From NCBI RefSeq assembly GCF_036250735.1, contig NZ_CP109430.1:7378001-7442000 (forward strand): 64,000 nucleotides of DNA, read 5' to 3'. Both the position numbers and the translations under genes were made by a program. This document shows, piece after piece, positions 42,439-52,639 of the stretch (position 1 is the stretch's first letter; each line of letters opens with the position of its first letter). The DNA comes from Streptosporangium sp. NBC_01495 (GTDB taxonomy: Bacteria; Actinomycetota; Actinomycetes; Streptosporangiales; Streptosporangiaceae). Below the pieces are notes generated by a model that was given only the letters and a program-made list of their open reading frames with translations, had not been told where the DNA came from and made no database searches.

Positions 42439-44643
42439 ATGGTGGAAAGTCCAATTCACGGCGAAGGCGTGACGGTCCGCACTCTTTTCGAGAGCAATTC
42501 CTTCGCGCTGGACTACTACCAGCGGGAATACACCTGGACCCGCCACGAGGTCGGCACGCTGATCGACGACCTCAGCCAGCGCTTCCTCAGCCAGTGGAAC
42601 CCCCTGCACGACCGCGAGGAGGTCGGCCGCTACGCCCCGTACTTCCTGGGGCCCTACGTCTACCACGAGAGCAGGGGCCGCACCTTCCTCGTCGACGGCC
42701 AGCAGCGCGTCACCACGCTCCACCTCGTGCTGATCTATCTCCGGCAGCTGCTGATCGACCAGGAGAGGTGGATCGACGCCGACGAGCTGGAGAGGCTCAC
42801 CTACACGGCGCGGCACGGCAAGCGGAGCTTCAAGGTCGGCAGCTCGGAGGAACTGTCCCGCGCGCGGCTGCTCAACTCCCTGGTCACCGATTGGAACGGT
42901 CTCAAGGGATTCACCCTGCCCGACAACGCCCACGTCTCGGTGCGCAACCTGCACGACAGGAGCCGGGAGATCGACGGGGAGTTCCCCGAGGTGCTGCGCG
43001 GCGAGGCCCTGGAGCCCTTCGTCCACTGGCTGCTCGATCGCGTCTGCCTGGTCGGCATCCGGGCCCTCGACCAGGAGAACGGCCGCGAGATCTTCGTGTC
43101 GATGAACGACCGGGGGCTCCGGCTGAGCCACGTGGACCTGCTGAAGGGCCACCTCTTCCGGCGGGTCGGCGAGCAGACGCGCGAGGATCTCGGCGGGGCC
43201 TGGGCCGACATGCTGGCCCGCCTCACCACGGCCGAGACCGACTCCCCCGAGGCCAACACGCCCAGCGCGTACGTCCGCTCGTTCCTCCTCGCGCAGTACG
43301 CGGATCTCGGCGAGGGGTCCGCGGACGCCGCAGAGATCGGGCGGGCCGTCCACGAGTGGATCCTGCGCAACGACGTCCAGCTCGGTCTCGGCCGCCCGGC
43401 CGAGGCGCAGGCGTTCGTGCAGAGGCTCACGAACGTGTCCAAACGCTACTGCGAGCTGCTCCGCGCCTGCCGGGAGTTCACCCCCGCCCTGGCCGGCGTC
43501 TACTTCAACGGCCACAACGGCATCGACAACCAGTTCACCCTGCTGCTCTCCGTGGTCTCGTCCGAGGATTCCGACGAGGTGTTCACCCGGAAGTGCTCGA
43601 TGGTCGCGTCGTTCCTCGACCTCGTCTACGTGCGTAGGTCCGTCAACAACCTCCCCGTGCACCGCCGCGACCTCGACGAGATCGTCCACCGGCTCATCCC
43701 CGTCCTGCGGATGTGCCGGACCACCGACGACGTGGCCACGGTCCTCGGCCGGGAGACCTCCCTGATCGAACACGACTTCCGCGAACTGACCTCCTTCGGG
43801 CTCCGGGCCAACAACCGCCGCCTGGTCCGCTACCTGCTCTCCCGGATGACCGCCCACGTCCAGCGCGCGTGTGAGGGGGGAGAGCACGAGTACGAGTTTC
43901 TGCGGGGAGCCCGCGAGTACGAGATCGAGCACATCTGGGCCAACCGCTTCGAGCGGCACCGCTCCGAGGTGGAGACCACCGCGGAGTTCTACATCCGGCG
44001 CAACCGCCTCGGTGCCCTGCTGCTCCTGCCCAAGTCCGTCAACGCGAGCTTCCGCGACGACCCCTACGACCGGAAGATCGAGCACTACTACGCGGAGAAC
44101 CGGCTCGCGGCCTCCCTGCACCCCAAGAGCCGCCTGCGCAACACGCCGTTCACCCACTACCTCAGGGACTCGGGCCTGGACAAGCCGTTCCAGCCCTGCC
44201 CCCGGTTCGGCGTGCCGGAGATCGAGCGGCGGCAGGACCTCTACCGGCTCCTCTGCGAGGAGATCTGGAACCCGGCCAGGCTCGGCTTCCGCCTGCCGGT
44301 GATCCCTCTCCCGGACCCCATCCCCGAGCAGTCCGGGTCCCGCCGCCACTACGGCGTCGAGGTCGTCGACCTGATCAGGTTCGGCCTGATAACGCCGAAC
44401 GCCAAGATCTTCCGTACGGTCAGGGGTGAGATCCACTTCGCCACGGTCGAGGGGGACGGGACGATCAGGGTGGAGGCGACGGGCCGCCCCTACCACTCCC
44501 TGTCGGCCGCCGGAGCCGCGGTCGCCGGGACCAAGGCCTGCGCCGGGTGGGACGTCTGGCGCATCGACCGCGACGGCACCGCACTGCCGCTGAAACGCCT
44601 CCGCGAGGAGGCCATCAACCGCGGCCTGACCTCCAAACCCTGA
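42439..44643 (+). CDS. DUF262-DUF1524(HNH)-RAMA protein, GmrSD-like restriction enzyme
   Basis: A 734-residue single-chain protein. The N-terminal DUF262 domain has 'YYQREYTW' (26-33) and the nucleotide-site motif 'VDGQQRVTTLHL' (85-96). The DUF1524 HNH-type nuclease domain has 'EIEHIW' with H498, N522 in 'RRNRLGALLLLPKSVN', and a downstream lysine in 'DRK'. Residues about 638-720 look like a RAMA domain ('LITPNAKIFRT', 'YHSLSAAGAAVAG', 'AGWDVWRID'), usually tied to methylation-related defence. A type IV, modification-dependent DNA endonuclease is the likely role (inference). No methylase or partner gene is adjacent. Start ATG 42439; AAAGG lies rather far upstream. Confidence 0.82.
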   Translation: MVESPIHGEGVTVRTLFESNSFALDYYQREYTWTRHEVGTLIDDLSQRFLSQWNPLHDREEVGRYAPYFLGPYVYHESRGRTFLVDGQQRVTTLHLVLIYLRQLLIDQERWIDADELERLTYTARHGKRSFKVGSSEELSRARLLNSLVTDWNGLKGFTLPDNAHVSVRNLHDRSREIDGEFPEVLRGEALEPFVHWLLDRVCLVGIRALDQENGREIFVSMNDRGLRLSHVDLLKGHLFRRVGEQTREDLGGAWADMLARLTTAETDSPEANTPSAYVRSFLLAQYADLGEGSADAAEIGRAVHEWILRNDVQLGLGRPAEAQAFVQRLTNVSKRYCELLRACREFTPALAGVYFNGHNGIDNQFTLLLSVVSSEDSDEVFTRKCSMVASFLDLVYVRRSVNNLPVHRRDLDEIVHRLIPVLRMCRTTDDVATVLGRETSLIEHDFRELTSFGLRANNRRLVRYLLSRMTAHVQRACEGGEHEYEFLRGAREYEIEHIWANRFERHRSEVETTAEFYIRRNRLGALLLLPKSVNASFRDDPYDRKIEHYYAENRLAASLHPKSRLRNTPFTHYLRDSGLDKPFQPCPRFGVPEIERRQDLYRLLCEEIWNPARLGFRLPVIPLPDPIPEQSGSRRHYGVEVVDLIRFGLITPNAKIFRTVRGEIHFATVEGDGTIRVEATGRPYHSLSAAGAAVAGTKACAGWDVWRIDRDGTALPLKRLREEAINRGLTSKP

Positions 44644-44672
44644 CGGCCGTTCCCGCCGCGCCCGGCGAACAA

Positions 44673-44712
44673 CGCGGCACGTCCCTCTCACCGGTGAGAG
44701 GGACGTGCCGCG
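44673..44712. terminator. 40-bp perfect palindrome after the defence gene
   Basis: CGCGGCACGTCCCTCTCACC (44673-44692) is followed directly by its exact reverse complement (44693-44712). It begins 30 nt after the stop codon. It can act as a terminator; its length and perfection are unusual. Confidence 0.75.
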
Positions 44713-44730
44713 ACGTCACCCGAGGCCGGC

Positions 44731-44852
44731 CTTCGGCGGCGGCGCGAGCGGCACGTCCCCGCGCGGTCGCCCGCGAGATGGGCACGGTCGCCATCGCCAC
44801 CTGCTCACGGCCCTGCCCATCGACGACCGGAGGCCGTGGAGAACACAGCCCC
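44731..44852 (+). pseudogene. Decayed fragment of a tetR gene
   Basis: The segment matches the intact tetR at 41719-41868 in pieces: GGCGCGAGCGGC, then 24 identical bases (44761-44784 versus 41740-41763), then a CTGCTCAC...CCCTG block, then AGGCCGTGGAGAAC. About 28 bp and further bases between these blocks are deleted, so the frame is broken. It is in the same orientation as the intact gene, on the far side of the DUF262 gene. Confidence 0.7.
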
Positions 44853-45404
44853 CTACCGGGAGAACCTCTTGCGCGCGGCTCCCCGGATGACCTGGCCTGG
44901 CCGCTGCTGCTCCCCGTGCAGGGAGGTGAGAACGACGATCAGCCCGGTGACGGCCGGGACGACCCACTGCATGAGGCGCAGCTGCTGCTGCGTCCTGGCG
45001 ACGTCGTCCGGGGTCTCCTTGTCGGGCTTCACAGCGCCCTCCACGGGCACGTCGCCCGCGTCCGCGAGCCTGGTCCCGAGCACGCCGGTGTAGGCGGTCG
45101 CGGCCAGCGCCGCGGCGGTCAGCGCGGCCTTGGCCGCGGTGCTCGCCCCCACGCCCCGCTGGTGCGCCACGCGCTTCCTGTTGGCCGTCAGCAGACCGGC
45201 CGAGCCGATGAGGAAGGCGCCGATGCTCGCGGCGCTGACCGGCGCCCACCGGCCCCATCCGGCGTTCGCCACCTTCAGGCGCTCGCTCCTGTCACTGACC
45301 ACGGCGGTGGCGGCGTTGAGGCCGATCGCGCCCATCAACGAGCCGCCGAACCAGGTGGCCAGCCCGACATCGTGCATCGCGCGCACGACCGTATTACGTT
45401 CCAT
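44853..45404 (-). CDS. Membrane protein of unknown function
   Basis: A 183-residue protein with about four hydrophobic segments and a basic C-terminus. It begins 'MERNTVVRAMHDVGLATWFG' and has GGGGGAG upstream of the ATG. I recognise the general type from actinomycetes but no function. It stands alone, between the tetR relic and alditol oxidase. The 148 bp before it hold nothing recognisable. Confidence 0.65.
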   Translation of the reverse strand: MERNTVVRAMHDVGLATWFGGSLMGAIGLNAATAVVSDRSERLKVANAGWGRWAPVSAASIGAFLIGSAGLLTANRKRVAHQRGVGASTAAKAALTAAALAATAYTGVLGTRLADAGDVPVEGAVKPDKETPDDVARTQQQLRLMQWVVPAVTGLIVVLTSLHGEQQRPGQVIRGAARKRFSR

Positions 45405-45552
45405 GCTCTCCCCCTCATCACCGGTGCTGGATTCACGATCTTTTATGGTGGATATCGCACCGTTACCACTGTGATGGGAGTTGACTACCCTGATCCAGTC
45501 GTAAGATCCGCTTGTGAGCTGATGTCCGGATCAAGGTTGGGGCTGCGAACGG

Positions 45553-46836
45553 TCAGGAAGAGGAGTCGGCCGGGAAGAGACGGGCGTCGAGGAACGGGTT
45601 GCGGAACTTGCCCGTGGGGTCGAGGTCGGCGGCCAGGCTCCGGAAGTCCGGAAGCCGGTCATACAGGGAGCTCAGGCGCTCGGGCCCCATGAGGAAGAGC
45701 TTGCCCCAGTGGGGGCGGGCCTCGAAGGGCTCCAGCAGCTCCTCGATCACGGCGAGCACCCGGCTCACCGCGGGCCAGTCCTTCTTCCAGGTGAAGTGGA
45801 CGGCGACGACGTCCTCCCGGTAGGAGGAGCTCAGCCACAGGTCGTCCGCCGCGACGGTACGGATCTCCGAGATCTGCAGGACGGGGGCGATGACGTCCCT
45901 GACCGCGTCCAGCGCGCGGAGCGCGGCGAGGGCGTGGCGGCGGGGGAACAGATACTCCGACTGGAGCTCGTCCCCGCTGCTCGGGGTGAAGTCCAGGCGG
46001 AAGTGCGGCAGCCGGTCGTACCAGGGGCCGGGCACGCCCATCTGCGCGGTGCAGTTGACGGCGGACATCCCCGGCAGCGGGTGGCGGTCGGCCGTGGCCG
46101 CCGTGGCGTCCAGCCAGCGCGGCGTCGGCTCCCACGGGCCGGGCTCGCCGTCGCGGCGCTTCACCCACACCTGGTCGATCACGGGGCCACTCCAGCCGGT
46201 GAACAGGCTCACGCTGTACGCGGCCGAGATGATCTCCTCGAAGTGCTCCTCCATGCGCGCCCACGGCAGGTTCTCGTAGACGTACTGCCGCACCTCGAAG
46301 GCCGGGACGACGTCGAGGACGACCCTGGTGACGATGCCCAGCGCCCCGAGGGCGACGACCGCTCCGGCGAAGCGGTCGCCGTCCTTCTCGCGGCCGAGGA
46401 CGGTGATCTCGCCGTCCGCGGTGACCAGTTCGAGGCCGGAGACCGCGGTGGCGAGGTTGCCGTTGGCGACCCCGGAACCGTGCGTGGCCGTGGCGCAGGC
46501 ACCGGCGATCGAGATGTGCGGCAGTGAACCGAGGTTGGGCAGCGCGTAGCCCTCGCCGTACAGCCATCGGCTCAGCTCGCCGTAGCGCACCCCGCCACCA
46601 ACCGTGACCGTGCCCCGCACCGGGTCGAGCTCGAAGTCGGCGGGCAGGCCCTCCAGCGAGACGAGGTCACCGCCGGGACGGTCGGCGATCTCGTTGAAGG
46701 AGTGGCGGGTGCCGAGCGCCCGGACGGCGCCGCTGCGGGCGACCAGCTCCTGAAGCTCCTCGACACGGCCGGGGCGGTGGATCCGCGCGGCGCCGTAGGT
46801 GATGTTGCCCGCCCAGTTGAGCAGCCCTATGGTCAC
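45553..46836 (-). CDS. Alditol oxidase (AldO/xylitol oxidase type)
   Basis: A 427-residue VAO-family flavoprotein oxidising sugar alcohols to aldoses with release of H2O2. It closely matches Streptomyces AldO as I remember it: 'NWAGNITYGA', the covalent FAD histidine H45 in 'GTRHSFNEIA', 'LPNLGSLPHISIAGACATATH' in outline, 'GVPGPWYDRLPHFRLDFTPS' and 'RPHWGKLF'. Length fits. Cytoplasmic; the exact polyol is unknown. Confidence 0.9.
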   Translation of the reverse strand: MTIGLLNWAGNITYGAARIHRPGRVEELQELVARSGAVRALGTRHSFNEIADRPGGDLVSLEGLPADFELDPVRGTVTVGGGVRYGELSRWLYGEGYALPNLGSLPHISIAGACATATHGSGVANGNLATAVSGLELVTADGEITVLGREKDGDRFAGAVVALGALGIVTRVVLDVVPAFEVRQYVYENLPWARMEEHFEEIISAAYSVSLFTGWSGPVIDQVWVKRRDGEPGPWEPTPRWLDATAATADRHPLPGMSAVNCTAQMGVPGPWYDRLPHFRLDFTPSSGDELQSEYLFPRRHALAALRALDAVRDVIAPVLQISEIRTVAADDLWLSSSYREDVVAVHFTWKKDWPAVSRVLAVIEELLEPFEARPHWGKLFLMGPERLSSLYDRLPDFRSLAADLDPTGKFRNPFLDARLFPADSSS

Positions 46837-46894
46837 GATGTGCCCTCTCTACGCCTCACGTCAGGCCGTACGCGGCGGATGCTCGCCACACGCG

Positions 46895-47010
46895 GGTGAT
46901 CGCGCGGGACACGGGCTCACTCGGGTGACCGTACGGGGCACGGGTCACGGCCGGACGGTCGTGGTCGTGCGGGGCACGGCTCATGGCCGATGGTCATGCG
47001 GGGCGCGACG
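46895..47010. repeat. Imperfect ~30-bp direct repeats upstream of alditol oxidase
   Basis: Four degenerate copies built around GGTSRTCGTGCGGGGCACGG, starting near 46895, 46924, 46963 and 46992. They are non-coding and lie 60-170 bp before the oxidase start. They could be a slippage product or a regulator-binding array. Confidence 0.4.
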
Positions 47011-47067
47011 GCGGGCATTGCCGCACCCAGGGTAGTTCAGGGACCTCGGTGCGTCGCCCGCGGGTCG

Positions 47068-47457
47068 TCACCGCCCGCGTTCGGCGCACTCGATGCAGGT
47101 CCGGGCGCTTGGACGCGCCTTCAGTCGTCCCAGGGCGATGGGTCGCCCGCAGCCGTCGCACACACCGTAGGTGCCCTGGTGGAGTCGTCTGAACATCTCG
47201 TCGAGATCGTCGAGGTGGGCTCGCGCCCTGTCGAGCAGGGCCTGGAGGTGGGACCGTTCGAAGGCGATCGTCGCCCCCTCCGGATCGTGCTCGTCGTCGT
47301 TGGCCACCAGCGCCGACGAGTCGACGAGGTCGTCCCAGTCGCGCGTCAGCGCCGTGATCTGGGTCACCGTCCTCTCGCGGTCCGCGGTCAGAAGATCCCG
47401 CATGGCCGCCCGCTGAGAGGAAGACAGCACGGTTCCGGATGACTGCTTGCCCATCAT
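47068..47457 (-). CDS. DksA/TraR-family C4 zinc-finger protein
   Basis: A 129-residue protein with a helical N-terminal half and a C-terminal C4 zinc finger ('GVCDGCGRPI' and 'CIECAERG'). Family members bind RNA polymerase or act in conjugation; this small actinobacterial type has no known role. Starts at ATG 47457 or 47454; GGGGTGAG lies upstream. Confidence 0.8.
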   Translation of the reverse strand: MMGKQSSGTVLSSSQRAAMRDLLTADRERTVTQITALTRDWDDLVDSSALVANDDEHDPEGATIAFERSHLQALLDRARAHLDDLDEMFRRLHQGTYGVCDGCGRPIALGRLKARPSARTCIECAERGR

Positions 47458-47594
47458 CGACTCACCCCGTCCTACCGCGGATCCACTCCTGGCCGTGGGC
47501 ATCGCCGGTTTGTGGCACGAGGCCGCTGACCTGGGACTTCCTCCCAGTTTACGACTCTCGGGGCTGAGCGGCCCCCGCCCGGGGTCCAAAACGG

Positions 47595-47630
47595 CCGTAC
47601 GGCGGCGAGGACGTCCTCACCGCCGTACGG
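47595..47630 (-). terminator. Terminator after the SSI-like gene
   Basis: CCGTACGGCGG (47595-47605) pairs with CCGCCGTACGG (47620-47630). The loop GAGGACGTCCTC is itself self-complementary, so the stem extends almost without interruption. It lies 32 nt after the stop codon. Confidence 0.65.
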
Positions 47631-47661
47631 GCCCCGTCGGACGCGTGCCACGGGACGGGTT

Positions 47662-48684
47662 CTAGAAGGAGAAGATCACCCCGGTCTCGGCACGCAGCTC
47701 GCACTGGTTGCTGAAGGTTCGCTGGTACCGGATGGGGCGGCCGTTCCAGGTGCCGGTCGCGGACGCGGCGACCGGGTCGTACCGCTGCGGGCAGGCCGCC
47801 CACGACAGCGGTCCGACGCGGGCGGGGTCGCCCTGCGCCCGGATCAGCAGCGCGCACGCCTCCTCCCCTCGGGGGTGCGTGCCGCTTGTCGGCCCGCATC
47901 CGAGCCAGACGGTCCGCACCCCGCCCGGTCGCGAGACGGTCAGCGTGAGCCGCTTGATGTACGGGCCGCCGACCGTCGGTCCCCACGGCGGGATCACGAT
48001 GGGCGGACGGGGCGGAGTGGGGCGAGGCGGGATCGGCTCGCCCCACGGCGGACGGGGCGGAATCGGCGGCGGGATCGGGATGGGGTGGGGCGGAATCGGC
48101 TCGCCCCACGGGGGACGGGGCGGAATCGGCGGCGGGATCGGGATGGGGCGGGGCGGAATCGGCTCGCCCCACGGGGGGCGGGGCGGAATCGGCGGCGGTG
48201 GGATCGGGCCGGGCCGGGGCGGGGTCGGCTCGACCCACGGCGGCGGCAGGGGAATCGGCGGTCCCGCATCCGGACGAGGCGGAATCGGCCGTGGCGGCCA
48301 CGGGTCGGGCCAGGGCGGGGTCGGCTCGACCCACGGCGGCGGCAGGGGAATCGGTGGCCCCGCGTCCGGACGGGTCGGGGTCGGCCGGGGCGGCCACGGG
48401 GGCCGGGGAATGGGCGGCCCTACCTCCGGACGAGTCGGAATCGGAATCAGGGTCGGGGTCGGCCGGGGCGGCCACGGAGGCCGGGGAATGAGCGACCCCA
48501 CATCCGGACGAGTGGGAGTCGGGGTGGGACGGGGCAGGATCGGCCGGGGCGGCCACGGGGGCGGGTCGACGGTCGATCGGGCCACGGACGGATCGGGTGC
48601 GTGGCGCGGTGGCCGCGTGTCCGCGGTGGCGGTGCCGCCGAGGATGACGAGCCCGGCGGTGGCCAGGCCGATAATACATCGCAT
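47662..48684 (-). CDS. Secreted subtilisin-inhibitor-like protein with a proline-rich stalk
   Basis: A 340-residue exported protein. The signal peptide 'MRCIIGLATAGLVILGG' ends near ATA. Residues about 30-225 are Pro/Arg/Trp repeats ('RPPWPPRP', 'PPWGEPIPPRP'). Residues about 230-340 match the Streptomyces subtilisin inhibitor fold: 'WLGCGPTSGTHP', 'EEACALL', 'CPQRYDPVAASATGTWNG' and 'RTFSNQCELRAETG', with the four disulfide cysteines. It should inhibit extracellular serine proteases. SSI proteins are normally only about 110 mature residues; the stalk is the oddity. GGGGGA lies 5 nt before the ATG. Confidence 0.85.
   Translation of the reverse strand: MRCIIGLATAGLVILGGTATADTRPPRHAPDPSVARSTVDPPPWPPRPILPRPTPTPTRPDVGSLIPRPPWPPRPTPTLIPIPTRPEVGPPIPRPPWPPRPTPTRPDAGPPIPLPPPWVEPTPPWPDPWPPRPIPPRPDAGPPIPLPPPWVEPTPPRPGPIPPPPIPPRPPWGEPIPPRPIPIPPPIPPRPPWGEPIPPHPIPIPPPIPPRPPWGEPIPPRPTPPRPPIVIPPWGPTVGGPYIKRLTLTVSRPGGVRTVWLGCGPTSGTHPRGEEACALLIRAQGDPARVGPLSWAACPQRYDPVAASATGTWNGRPIRYQRTFSNQCELRAETGVIFSF
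48000..48560. repeat. Tandem repeats encoding the proline-rich stalk
   Basis: At the C-terminal side of the stalk an exact 63-bp period (21 residues) recurs from 48032, 48095 and 48158. Further on, larger units around GGCGGCAGGGGAATCGG recur twice near 48240 and 48345, and shorter GGCCGGGGCGGCCACGG units follow. All periods are multiples of three, so the frame is kept. Confidence 0.8.
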
Positions 48685-49188
48685 GAATTCCCCCGATAAA
48701 TACGAATTTCGCACATAGCCGAAAAAACCGTTTTCGGCTTGTTCGAGGGGAGCGAGTTAGACCCTGAGCTGCAAAGAGGCTATGTCGGCGACGTTGGGAT
48801 GTCTCGCAGCGACCCGCCACGGAACACCGTGAATTCGCCGGTCGGGGAAGCCTCCGGACGGCCCGTTCGGAGAAGGGTCTCGCAGCCGGTCCGTGGCATG
48901 ATCCGTCCTGGAAAAGCTGGTTTCACGGCAATTCTCACGGAGGCATCCATCGCCGCCCACGCGACGGGAGTCACCGTACGGCCTCCGCCCCGAGGTCACG
49001 CGCGTTCCCGGTACCGGAAGGCGAGCGGAAACGACTCGACCGCGCCCGGACGGATTTCGCGGTGGGCGCGGTCGAGTGAGCGACGTCGGTGCCTTGTGGG
49101 CGGCTGTCGGACCTCGCACGGCAGATCGTGCCGTACGGGGCGGGGGCGGTGCGGGACGAAGCGGTACGGGGGTGACGCGGACGCCGCC
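48685..49188. other. Long intergenic region without a recognisable gene
   Basis: About 500 bp. It holds a hairpin, AGCCGAAAA (48717-48725) with TTTTCGGCT (48731-48739), close upstream of the SSI-like gene. It also holds a 14-bp stem, ACTCGACCGCGCCC (49034-49047) with GGGCGCGGTCGAGT (49064-49077). Reading frames on both strands look like chance frames. It could contain an sRNA or a decayed gene. Confidence 0.5.
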
Positions 49189-49219
49189 AAAAAGCGGCCC
49201 GGCCGTACCGCCCGGTCCG

Positions 49220-49221
<2 letters not shown>
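49189..49221 (-). terminator. Intrinsic terminator of leuA with a T-run
   Basis: On the minus strand AGCGG-A-CCGG pairs with CCGG-G-CCGCT around a 9-nt loop, directly followed by TTTTT. The stem starts at the leuA stop codon itself. It is one of the few T-tailed terminators in this window. Confidence 0.75.
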
Positions 49222-51004
<1,783 letters not shown>

Positions 51005-51023
<19 letters not shown>

Positions 51024-51049
51024 CAGCTAAGAAGCAGGCCGCGCAGCAT
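51005..51049 (-). CDS. leuL: leuA leader peptide
   Basis: Fourteen codons: MLRGLLLSCRDEGL, five of them leucine including three in a row. It begins 117 nt before leuA and its 3' half forms one arm of a 12-bp stem. This is the layout of ribosome-mediated leucine attenuation. TAACGT about 12 nt upstream is a possible -10. Confidence 0.7.
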
Positions 51050-51215
51050 GCTTAGCACGTTAGCAGACGGCCCCGGATGCCCGAGCCCCGGTCTCACATG
51101 GCGGGACCCGAAGATCTTCGGGATCCCGTCCGCGCGGCGGGCGGCCCGACCTTCGGCGGTTCGGTCATCCGCTGATCGGATAAAGTCCAGAAGAACTCAG
51201 ACAGGGGGAACGAAC

Positions 51216-51461
51216 ATGAGGGACGGCGACATCCTCGCCCACATCAACGAGCTGATCGCCGAGGAGCGGGAGCTCCGGGCGAAGCTGGGCTCGCACTCCA
51301 TCTCCTCGCACGAGGAGAACAACCGGATCAAGAATCTGGAGGAGGCCCTCGACCAGGCGTGGGATCTGCTCAGGCAGCGCCGGGCGCGCCGCGAGTTCGG
51401 TGAGGACCCCGACTCGGCGGCCCCCCGCCCGATCGACGAGGTCGAAGACTACCGCCAGTGA
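51216..51461 (+). CDS. DUF2630 family protein
   Basis: An 81-residue acidic coiled-coil-like protein ('DILAHINELIAEERELRAKLG', 'EENNRIKNLEEALDQAWDLL'), matching the small actinobacterial DUF2630 family. Function unknown. AGGGGGAA lies upstream of the ATG. Monocistronic. Confidence 0.85.
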   Translation: MRDGDILAHINELIAEERELRAKLGSHSISSHEENNRIKNLEEALDQAWDLLRQRRARREFGEDPDSAAPRPIDEVEDYRQ

Positions 51462-51542
51462 CCGTCCGCCCCGGACACCCCCGCCGGGAGGTCGCCGGCC
51501 GCCCCGCGGGCTGACCGCGTCACTCCCGCTCGCCCGCCGCGC

Positions 51543-52631
51543 TCACCCCTCACGCGACCCGGCCGGAGACGGGGACGGGGACGCGCTCGGGTCCGAAGAC
51601 GGGGACGGGGATGCGCTCGGAGACGGTACGGCCTGGTCGGTCTCCTTGGCCGGGCGGCCCTCGCAGCGCGGGTCGGCCTGAGCCCGCCGCGAGACCGGGG
51701 CGAGCCAGGAGATCACACTGTGCTCGACGTACCAGCCGTGCAGGTTCACCCACGTCCTGGGCACCTCGCCGGGGTCGGGGCAGAGCACCTTCGACTGCAG
51801 CCGGGCGTTCTGGATGAACTCCACGGCGCCGTCACGCTTGAGGACGGTGGTCATCTGGTCGTCGCTGGCGACCATGTAGCCCACGACCACCTCCGCGGGC
51901 CTCTCCTCGGTCGGCCTCTCCAAGCTGATCTGCATGGCGACCAGCGGGAGAATCGGCGCCCTCATCACGACCACGCCGACCAGGAACGGCGTGAACACCG
52001 CCATCCCGATCGCGATGCCGTGGGTCAGCACCCTGGCCGGCGCCTCGGGCACCGGGCCGGTCAGCAGCGCCGCGAACACCGGGGGAAGCGTCAGGAGGAT
52101 CGCGGTCGCCACGTCCCGCGCGGTGAACGCGGAGACGATGGCCGGCCACAGCAGGACGTACGACAGCACGGCGGCGATCACCGGCAGCGCGTAGCAGAAC
52201 GTGGTCCGCAGCTCCTCGTGGGCCGGGAACCGCTCGCGCACGGTCAGGCCCAGCAGGGCCAGCGACAACATCGCCAGCGTCGGCAGGAAACGCAGCTGCC
52301 AGGTGCACACGCCTATCGCGATGGCCAGGACCACGACCCAGCCGGGCAGCCGCTGGGCGCTGTGCACCAGCCACGAGGAACGGCCCGTGCTGATCCAGCA
52401 GAGGGTGCCGAGAAGCCTGCCGCCGACCACGACGACGGGCAGCACCCACACCGTGGTCAGCAGGACCGCGCTCAGCAGGCCCAGCGGGCTGATGGTCTGC
52501 ACGAGCAGGAGCAGCGTCTGGGTGTCCTGCTTGCTGGCGTACCACAGCCGCATCACCAGCAGGACGATCGGGAACACCGGCAGCAGCGTGAGGAACCACT
52601 CCTGGTTCCTTGGCGCGTCCCTCACCCGCAC
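51543..52631 (-). CDS. Multi-pass membrane protein with extracellular-type C-terminal domain
   Basis: About 362 residues: eight or so hydrophobic segments (residues 10-245), then a soluble region with two cysteines ('SKVLCPDPGEVPRTWVNLHG' in outline; 'ADPRCEGRPAK') and a Ser/Pro repeat tail ('SPSASPSPSSDPSAS'). GTG start 8 nt after the stop of the tethered binding protein, so the two form an operon. I do not recognise a family. Confidence 0.65.
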   Translation of the reverse strand: MRVRDAPRNQEWFLTLLPVFPIVLLVMRLWYASKQDTQTLLLLVQTISPLGLLSAVLLTTVWVLPVVVVGGRLLGTLCWISTGRSSWLVHSAQRLPGWVVVLAIAIGVCTWQLRFLPTLAMLSLALLGLTVRERFPAHEELRTTFCYALPVIAAVLSYVLLWPAIVSAFTARDVATAILLTLPPVFAALLTGPVPEAPARVLTHGIAIGMAVFTPFLVGVVVMRAPILPLVAMQISLERPTEERPAEVVVGYMVASDDQMTTVLKRDGAVEFIQNARLQSKVLCPDPGEVPRTWVNLHGWYVEHSVISWLAPVSRRAQADPRCEGRPAKETDQAVPSPSASPSPSSDPSASPSPSPAGSREG

Positions 52632-52639
52632 GTTGGACT

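Noticed and set aside
46799-47442. Open frames over the ~30-bp repeats and antisense to the DksA/TraR gene
   Set aside because: They are low-complexity translations; the C4 zinc-finger protein on the minus strand accounts for the coding signal.
47980-48560. CRISPR-like array
   Set aside because: The repeats are adjacent, in multiples of three and translate into a proline-rich stalk on the minus strand; there are no spacers.
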